From: Phytophthora sp. 'mugwort'
Taxonomy: Eukaryota > Oomycota > Peronosporomycetes > Peronosporales > Peronosporaceae
Assembly (NCBI GenBank): GCA_033558025.1
Contig: JAUCEF010000004.1
Span: 3,534,001-3,598,000, forward strand
Length of the DNA stretch: 64,000 bases
Direction of reading: 5' to 3'
The notes under the pieces are model-generated. The model did not search any database, was not told the origin of the DNA, and saw only the letters and a list, made by a program, of their open reading frames with translations. A program made the position numbers and the translations under genes. Shown piece by piece: positions 57,650 to 64,000 of this stretch (position 1 is its first letter; each line of letters opens with the position of its first letter).

Positions 57650-58628
57650 ATTCGGCGGCTTTTTCGAAAGCGAACGCAGACCCGGGAATCACGGCCGAAG
57701 TTGCTACAACCGTTCCCTTCCGGATCCAATACTCCTCCGTCGAAGCGTTGCACAGTTCGACCAAAACCTTATCTTCCGTCACGGTACTCAGTGAACGGCC
57801 AACACAGAGTAGGCGGCAGTTCAGCGACTCTTCCACTAGCATGGAGGACTCATCCGGGACTTTGGACACACGGAATTCGCCATCAGCGCCATGAACGTCT
57901 CTTGCACGACCGTGATTCCGAGCGATAAAACATCGCCCCTATTCTGGAGTGTCATCATCCGTTCCGCGACATCAATGATAGCTCCAAAAGCGCTCAGCGC
58001 GTCCACGCCGAGTATAGCGTCCACATGTAAGTGATCCGCTACGAGCAACTGCATCGAGACTTCCAACGTTCCCGGCCGTATCAAAAGACGAATCCAACCT
58101 AGGGTGAGCAGTCGATGACCCGACGAGCTCTTCACTCGTCCATCGTACGGTTCTAGAGGTTCCGATGACCGTCCTAGACGCATCAGCACCTGTCGACCAA
58201 TGAGGATGAGCGTAGCCCCGTGTCAGCCAGCATTTTTGCGACGGTAGACAGTCTATATAGACCCCAGATAAGGCCTCGTAGTTACCCACAGTACAAATCA
58301 CCCTTCTACCGCCAGCTCCAAAGCGCGGTACTTCCACGTCATTATCATCTGCGCCCACTCCAAAACCGTTCGGCAGCTCGACCTTGGCCACCTCCACTAA
58401 ATCCGGTCGAAGCGTCCCTTGCGTGCTAATCCGTTCCGGACCAACTGAGAGAATGTAATGGGAAGCGTCATCTTCGCATTCCGGTCGAGAGCCGACATCG
58501 CCTAGAGCCTCTGCACAACCACCGTACAGCGAAGAATAATCAAAACAGACTTTCTTACGGATCCGAAGAGGTGACTTCTCGCACTCAACGGTCTCTGCCT
58601 TCTGTTGCGTTCGTCCATCTTCTTCCAA
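57650..58628 (-). pseudogene. Aspartic protease of gypsy copy D
   Basis: Minus frame 58628-57972 has the N-terminal extension with CFDYSSLYGGCAEALGD and CLPSQKCWLTRGYAHP, which is the frame-shifted reading of the DTGAT active-site segment; the correct frame resumes as MRLGRSSEPLEPYDG and DAILGVDALSAFGAIIDVAE (58189-57836). A further piece (57869-57648) matches the region before RT in copy A (LCNASTEEYWIRKGTVVATS). The frameshift sits just before the active site. Confidence 0.8.
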
Positions 58629-58692
58629 ATCTTGGGTGCATTCTGGGCGTAGTAGTTTCTTACCCCTCCACGGGTTGTTCCCAGAGACGTTC

Positions 58693-60240
58693 TCACCGAT
58701 CTCTTTCCACCCAAATCTTGTCCACGTGCCACCGGAATAGTTCTTTATCCAGATCGGGTACCTTGTTTCGCAACGGGGGAACCTCTATCGCCCCAGCGTC
58801 GCTCTTTTGCAAGCATCCCACACTATCGGCATGGACTTCTTCAGTAGGGCCTTCCTTCGACATCAGATACACGGCTTGCCTCGCCTCGGTCCTCATCATC
58901 TCGGCGTGCTTCTCGGCGGAGCCGACATGCTTCTGACCCGCCACTCTTTCGTCCATTGACAGGACGATATCCGTTTCCGCCTCGACTTCATACACAATAT
59001 TCTCAGTAACCGCTTCCTCGAGGGTCAAACCGTCCGTAAGAGCTCCAGCTTCGGCCATAAGCACGAACGCTTGTGGTCGGGCACCGTCCCTCATCTCTGA
59101 GGTCGTGACCTTCTTGACGGCGACATCCGCCACGGCAACCACACTCGATACCGGCTTGCTGAAGGCACGGTTAGGCCTCTTAGCTTCTTCTCAACTTCCC
59201 AGGTTTCTCGAAACCACTCCTGCCAATACTCAGGCGAAGCTTCGCCTGCATGCGACGCTGCCTTGTCCGTTCCAGCACCTCGACCTCAACGGCCAATTTA
59301 GCGATACATGTCCTCTAACGACGGTTCCTTCGAAGTCTTCGCATTCTTCTTGATACGCCTCTGGAGTTATACTTCGTCCAGCGGATATATCCGATCCTCC
59401 ACTTCTTTGTCGTATTCCTCTTCTTCGTTTGAGGTGACCTCGTCGGCCAATACCGTTGCCCGGGTAGACACGGATCTTCTAAGATCTCCAATTCATTATC
59501 CGTAAAGAAACGCGAGTAACGTGTCTCGCCGTCCGTGTCTCGCTCCTTTCTTGTTGGGCTAACATCACCTCGTCCTGCTCAGACTCATCCAATGTTCCTT
59601 CGAGATTGCCAAGTACACTCTTGCCCTTCAACGCGTCCGTCTCCACGGTTTGTCCAACTGTCGGTAGCGTCTCCCTTTGCCAGTCCACGAACATATGTCT
59701 CCCACATCGATTGCTTCTCCCCATTCACCTTCAAACGCCTCACACGCTTGAACCATTCTTCCGTGACTGCTTCGCCGACCTCTCGTATCACAGCGACCTT
59801 CTCGCTGGAAACCGAAGCCTCAGCGACCTCGTCACCTTCTTCGACAGCCTCACCGACCGTCGTCCTGACAGTGTCAGCGGTTTTGTTCTCTGCTTGCACA
59901 TCCGTCTCCACACAAACCACAACTTTCTCCATCTCGTCTTTTCCAGCCCTTCTTACCTCGACAGCTTCGAGGACTTCTTCGTCCTCGCCTACCTCGACTC
60001 TTTCCTCCTCGTACACACTCGTGCGGCCCTCACCGTACTCTTCCTCGGGTACGTCCTCGTACCATTCTTCACGCTCCTCTTCGTACACTTCTGCGACTTT
60101 ATTGTCGAACACTTCATCCGTTACTTCTTCATACTTGCAGCCCACGCTATATCGTCTCTGACCGTCATGCTGCTTCTGTACCTAACGCGGACAGCACGGC
60201 CATCATCTGGGTCACCTGATAGACTCGAGAAAAGAGTGAA
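58693..60240 (-). pseudogene. Acidic linker region of gypsy copy D
   Basis: A long Glu/Val-rich frame (60145-59585; for example EEEREEWYEDVPEEEYGEG) is followed by several shorter frames. The conserved island RIYPLDEV is followed by a TAA, then RRIKKNAKTSKEPSLEDM (about 59400-59290), and SPEYWQEWF near 59230. Same position and island as in copies A and B. No known domain. Confidence 0.6.
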
Positions 60241-61292
60241 CCTTTCATCCTCTCTCTCGCGCCCCCTTCATTGACGAGTGGCCGGTGGCTGAGTACTCCC
60301 TTGCGCAGTTCCCGTTACCTTCGGCACCAACTCTCATAGCGCTAACATCGTAGGGCAGTCCACAACCATGTGCCCAGTATCATGACAAAAGAAACATCCG
60401 AGAGGCTGGCGGACGGTCGTTCCGTTCGGAGCCCTTCCGTTCTCAATATCGGAAGACCCCTCACACTCCGCAAGGATGTGTCCTAGCAGACCACACCATC
60501 GGCACTCCATCGTTTGACACTTGCAAGCCGCTCGACCGTGTCTTCTGTAGCTACCTGAGCCATTGACACCGAGTTCCGTGGGCTAACGCCTTTTAGGGTG
60601 ACCTAAGGCCCCTGACTTGGCACTTTCGAGGGCCGCGACGGCCGTTCTACGGGCCCCCTAGCACCGTACCCTCGAGACTGATAGCCGTATCCTTCCTGTC
60701 CTGCCGATTCCCGTTGAGCTTCCCAGGTCCTACCAAAATCAGGTCGATCCGTGCGACGCCTCTCCGACACAGTGTATTGCGTGATGAATCCACTCGGGCC
60801 TCTCGTCGGAATCACCTCCTCTTCTCCATATGCCATGCCGTACACATTTCCATACTCTCTTCCATACGATGGGTCGAACACCTGTCCGGTCGTACCGTAC
60901 CCGAAATCATCTGGCTGGAACCGTTGCATGCTCGGTCGACCAGTCCAGGGAGGATTAACTCTAAATCCTCGGGGATCATCCGTACTCCAAACAACTTCTC
61001 TCTTCACCTCGGACTCTTCCTTGAAGGCGGGTTCTTCATCAGCCCGAGCATCTACCTCGGCGTCCTTGAACTCGTCTTCCTCTTCGTCAGCCCAGAGCTC
61101 TCCCATGCGTTCCTCATGCAGTGTCCCTCGGCCAGCGGAAGTCGATGCCCTCGCCGATTCTTCCGTCTCACCAGGACCACTCGCAACTTCACCAGTCGAC
61201 GGTAGACGCTGCCCTTCTTGACCGGCTGCACCTCCTTGGCTTCCTCGCCTCGGAGCCGTACGCCTTTTTCCGCCTGACTCCCATCGCTCCAC
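60241..61292 (-). pseudogene. gag of gypsy copy D, capsid region missing
   Basis: N-terminal frame 61292-60603: acidic and Gln/Gly/Tyr-rich, with PSGFITQYTVSERRRTDRPD, the counterpart of PSGFIPQY...DRP in copy B. It ends at a stop at 60603. Two zinc knuckles are readable at 60560-60340 (CRWCGLLGHILAEC and CFFCHDTGHMVVDC), both complete. The capsid-like block found at 14641-15250 in copy B has no counterpart; the distance from PSGFI to the knuckles is about 300 bases here against about 1160 in copy B, so it was deleted. Confidence 0.75.
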
Positions 61293-61876
61293 TTCGGACC
61301 GTATTTCTACAATCCGTTCTTCTTCAACTCCTTGCTCGTCATCCTAACGCTCGACAACTCCTACTTCTTCCTCTTCAAATGGGCATCTTCTCAGCCCCGA
61401 CATCTCGACCTTCATTCACAACCTCTCCACTCTTCTAGTCCAACTTGGCTCCACGCCTAGGACTCACCACACAAGACTCACGGATTCCACTTCAGCGATC
61501 AACTCGACTTCCAAGCGTCTTCGTCCACTCAAGATCGTACTGTTCTCACCTGTCTTCTGGGGATCCGAGCTGTCTCCTTTCACGCCTTGACGCAGACTCC
61601 AACGCTTTTCCTAGCGCGGCTTATAGACTGGCGACAGATAAAAGCTTCCAGCTCCAGAACAACACACAGTTGTCTTGATTTCCAACTCAAGCTACTCCAC
61701 GACGAAGACTTACCCTGCTTCTCCATCACGTGTCGCGAGTCACCCCCGGATTATTGGGACGGTCAGCGCTGTATGGGAACGGAATGAGTACAAGAGAGAG
61801 TGTACAGAAGATATAATAACATTTTACAACCAAGCTAAATGCAAACCGATGATTCAACTTGTTGTAATCCGGGAAA
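61293..61876 (-). other. Gag 5' end and leader of gypsy copy D
   Basis: Just inside the LTR the minus strand has AACAAGTTGAAT, then GACTCGCGACACGTGATGGAGAAGCAG (near 61735-61710, given in two parts: GACTCGCGACACG and TGATGGAGAAGCAG), closely matching the leader of copy B. Downstream is low-complexity, presumably the very start of gag. Confidence 0.55.
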
Positions 61877-62334
61877 ATTCACGACTAATATCCAAACCTG
61901 AACGGCAAGAGCGATCCTACCGCTGCTCTTCCTTCTTACGCCATCCTCGCACTCCCTACAATCACGCACGCACGCGCATACTACCACGATACAAACCAGA
62001 CCTTCACGGGACACCTCTTCAGACTCAGTCATATCCGTACCTGGGCGTCAACCGATTCGCTTTTCCATACGATCCGTCCTATAGTGGTCCCTAGCTCCCG
62101 CCGCATCTCCCTGAGCGCCGCTCCGCCAGATCCAGGAGTGACAACGACCCCTCCGGTCGCCCATACAATCAAACGTCGCGTCCCAGAAACCTTGCAAATC
62201 CGATTGCTAAATGCAAGTTGGGACCGGGCTTGTCTTCATACAGTGTCGCCTCCAACAGTAGCTCGCACGTTGAACTTCGCGAGGAACGGTTAGGACCGTA
62301 CCTAAGACGGCGTCCACCGTTCCCAATCGGGACA
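61877..62334 (-). repeat. 5' LTR of gypsy copy D
   Basis: Starts TGTCCCGATTGGG at 62334 and ends TAGTCGTGAA at 61877 on the minus strand. 458 bases, similar length to the copy B LTR. Its first 172 bases are repeated inverted at 51761-51932. Confidence 0.7.
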
Positions 62335-62714
62335 TCCTCCCCGACTGAAACTCGGCGTCCTCGCCGACCCGACTGAAACTCGGCGTCCTCGCCGAGTGCC
62401 CGCGGCGCGGTCAGCTTGCATCTTTTTTTTTGCAATGCCCGACACTGCGCCAACAGTCCACTCAATGGCATCACCGGCACCCTTGCCGTAGCGTAGTCAG
62501 CTCCGTCTATACGCCAATAGACCTCGCTCAGACGGTCGGTCTGTTCTATCTCTTCCATGTCTACGAGCCACGCCGCATATCCGTCCCGAGCCATCTTCAA
62601 CGGCGTTCGTCCCTTCGAAGCCGTCTCATACCATCGTCGATCACGGCTGACAAGGGCCAGTACGGCTACTTCGGCCGTACCGGCCACTCCACCTTTCCGC
62701 GCCAACCTCACCAC
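62335..62714 (-). pseudogene. Gypsy ORF3 C-terminal fragment outside the 5' LTR of copy D
   Basis: Minus frame 62714-62335 encodes AEVAVLALVSRDRRWYE, GYAAWLVDMEEIEQTDRLSE and related sequence, homologous to the part of copy A ORF3 that precedes the 3' LTR (786-359). It therefore looks like the 3' internal end of another element whose 3' LTR is the 5' LTR of copy D. Confidence 0.7.
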
Positions 62715-63671
62715 CTCGAAGAAATTAAATACAAATAAAACTAGATAACCGAAAAATATTTTTAGTTACCATTTAGGTATTTATTTTTCGCCGAGGGATT
62801 TTGTCCGGAATACCTGGGTAAACCAAAGAATGAGTTCGTACAATAGTGGAATATATTTTAGGATACGTAAACTTATTCTATTTATTTATTTTCTGCAAGT
62901 ACAGAAAAATATTCTTAAAATATCAAAATTCTACGAGCCTGCCTCCATCTCTGTGCCCCTGTCGATATCTCGAACTATGCATTGACGCCGCCAGCTCCAG
63001 CAGCCCAGACCTGCATCTAGGCCGACCCTGCTCTTTTTTAACAACTCTAGAACCGGCACTACTCCTTTCACCAACACCGCCTACACTCTAATAGCACCCT
63101 ACTATGTGAGCGTGCGTAAATTAGGACGGCCTCCATACTTCCCCAGAGACGGACAGGCCGACGGCCCATAGACCGATCAAATGGTGGAGGAGGGCATCAA
63201 GTATCTTGTTTCGGTCTGTCACTGTACACCATGTTAACGATTTAGTACTACGCGCTGTATGAAGTAACGTAGGATATCAATATTCGTTGACCAGTCTTGA
63301 GATGGCCTCAGAGGAACCATGGACCACGGAAGATGCTCAGGTGTGCGGCCCACCGTGTTCCGCAAGCAATGCGTCTGATGTGACTCAACTTGGAAGAGTG
63401 TCCGCTAATACTCATGCCTATACCAGGTCCATCTTTTTTTAAACGGATGGTGAGGTAAACATCCGTATGGGTCTCCCCATACAGGTAATCAGCGCGTCCC
63501 AACTCCATCGGACACCGATTCGGAGCCTCCGTCTACTTGTTGTCTGTCTGTCTCTTCCGCCAAGCAGCAGGCATCTTGCCAGGCCTCTCTCACTATTCTG
63601 CCGTACTTGCTCTAGTTGACTACCAACCCGGGGGTTCTGCCGAACTGGGACCGAAAGCCTCGCCGTCCGAA
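62715..63671. other. Mirror of the upstream region of the glycine-rich gene; no further gene
   Basis: Reverse complement of 50424-51380; 62930-63065 corresponds to the dispersed repeat also found at 32650-32815. Confidence 0.5.
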
Positions 63672-63687
63672 GCTCACTCTCAAATTT
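63672..63687 (+). promoter_or_regulatory. Initiator-like element of the second glycine-rich gene
   Basis: GCTCACTCTCAAATTT, the mirror of 50408-50423. Confidence 0.65.
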
Positions 63688-63750
63688 CCTCACTCAATTC
63701 TACAGCTCCTGTTCATTCCAAGACTATCCCGACACAGAACAACCAGAATA

Positions 63751-64000
63751 ATGTTCAACAACATCAAGACCACCGCCGTCCTGTGCCTCGCCGTCGTGGC
63801 TCTCTCAAACGGCGCGTACGCTAAGGAGGAGGCCGCCCAGACGTTCGGGCGGCTTCATGCTGGTCTGTACGGACGTGGCGGTGGCTATGGCTATGGCGGT
63901 GCTAGTGTGGGAGCCGGACTGTACGGGCGTGGCGCTGGTTACGGAGGTGCTGGCGTGGGTGCTGGTCTGTACGGCCGTGGAGGTGGCTACGGCGGTGCTG
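63751..64000 (+). CDS. Secreted glycine/tyrosine-rich repeat protein, second copy, cut by window end
   Basis: The ATG at 63751 mirrors the one at 50344. The visible 83 codons give the same signal peptide and first repeats as the complete copy on the minus strand at 49535-50344. The gene points away from copy D, as does the other copy, so the two are diverging from the element. Promoter and coding start are identical, so both should be expressed alike if the duplication is real. Confidence 0.85.
   Translation, partial: MFNNIKTTAVLCLAVVALSNGAYAKEEAAQTFGRLHAGLYGRGGGYGYGGASVGAGLYGRGAGYGGAGVGAGLYGRGGGYGGA

Larger units (their letters stand above)
51933..62334 (-). mobile_element. Decayed gypsy element of the 12-kb family (copy D)
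   Basis: Minus-strand order: 5' LTR (61877-62334), leader, gag, acidic linker, protease, RT, RNase H, integrase with tail, antisense aORF (plus strand 52900-54079), ORF3 (52561 downwards). The 3' end is missing: ORF3 is cut at 51932 where the inverted repeat arm begins. Many stops and frameshifts, a missing capsid region and a replaced integrase glutamate make it defective. Confidence 0.9.
62163..64000 (-). repeat. Right arm of the large inverted repeat
   Basis: Mirror of 50095-51932 about the centre 57047.5. It continues to the last base of the window, so the full length is unknown. Confidence 0.95.

Noticed and set aside
59535..60274. Long plus-strand Ser/Thr-rich frames (208 and 222 codons) opposite the acidic linker of copy D
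   Set aside because: They are the reverse reading of Glu/Asp-rich codons; unlike aORF they have no conserved counterpart in copies A and B.

Overview
The window looks like a gene-poor, transposon-rich stretch of an oomycete genome, most likely Phytophthora or a close relative. The support is: short GT-AG introns (73 and 86 bases) in otherwise intron-poor genes, initiator motifs close to the oomycete core promoter consensus just upstream of several genes, and a dense mix of decayed Ty3/gypsy, PiggyBac, pogo-type, hAT and unassigned DDE elements. There are no bacterial operons, tRNA, rRNA or CRISPR arrays.

Layout. 1-12468: a complete but decayed 12.5-kb gypsy element on the minus strand with two nearly identical LTRs. 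12937-16650: 5' part of a related element on the plus strand, head to head with the first. 16699-22130: three tandem units of about 1.94 kb, each with an identical two-exon short-chain dehydrogenase (SDR) gene. 23076-24197: an Old Yellow Enzyme-type flavin reductase. 24429-25430 (minus): a bHLH-PAS-like transcription factor. 25768-26572: a fourth, diverged SDR. 27051-30371: PiggyBac relic. 31072-32430: 3' end of a third gypsy copy. 32815-38655: relic of a second gypsy lineage. 38960-39944: pogo-type relic. 41131-42297: unidentified coding remnants. 42594-44770: hAT relic. 45225-49350: DDE transposon relic between diverged direct repeats. 49535-50344 (minus): a secreted glycine/tyrosine-rich repeat protein. 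51933-62334: a fourth gypsy copy on the minus strand, lying between the arms of a large near-perfect inverted repeat (50095-51932 and 62163-64000) whose right arm carries a second copy of the glycine-rich gene running off the window.

The intact host genes are four SDRs, the flavin reductase, the bHLH-PAS protein and the glycine-rich protein. SDR and flavin reductase are both NAD(P)H- or flavin-dependent carbonyl/enone-type reductases, and the cluster may act on related reactive small molecules; that is inference.

The most unusual content is in the 12-kb gypsy family. Besides gag, protease, RT, RNase H and integrase it carries a long acidic linker between the zinc knuckles and the protease, a conserved open reading frame on the opposite strand downstream of pol (called aORF here), and a conserved hydrophobic reading frame (ORF3) that runs into the 3' LTR. 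aORF and ORF3 start back to back from a short shared region. All copies here are broken by stops and frameshifts.
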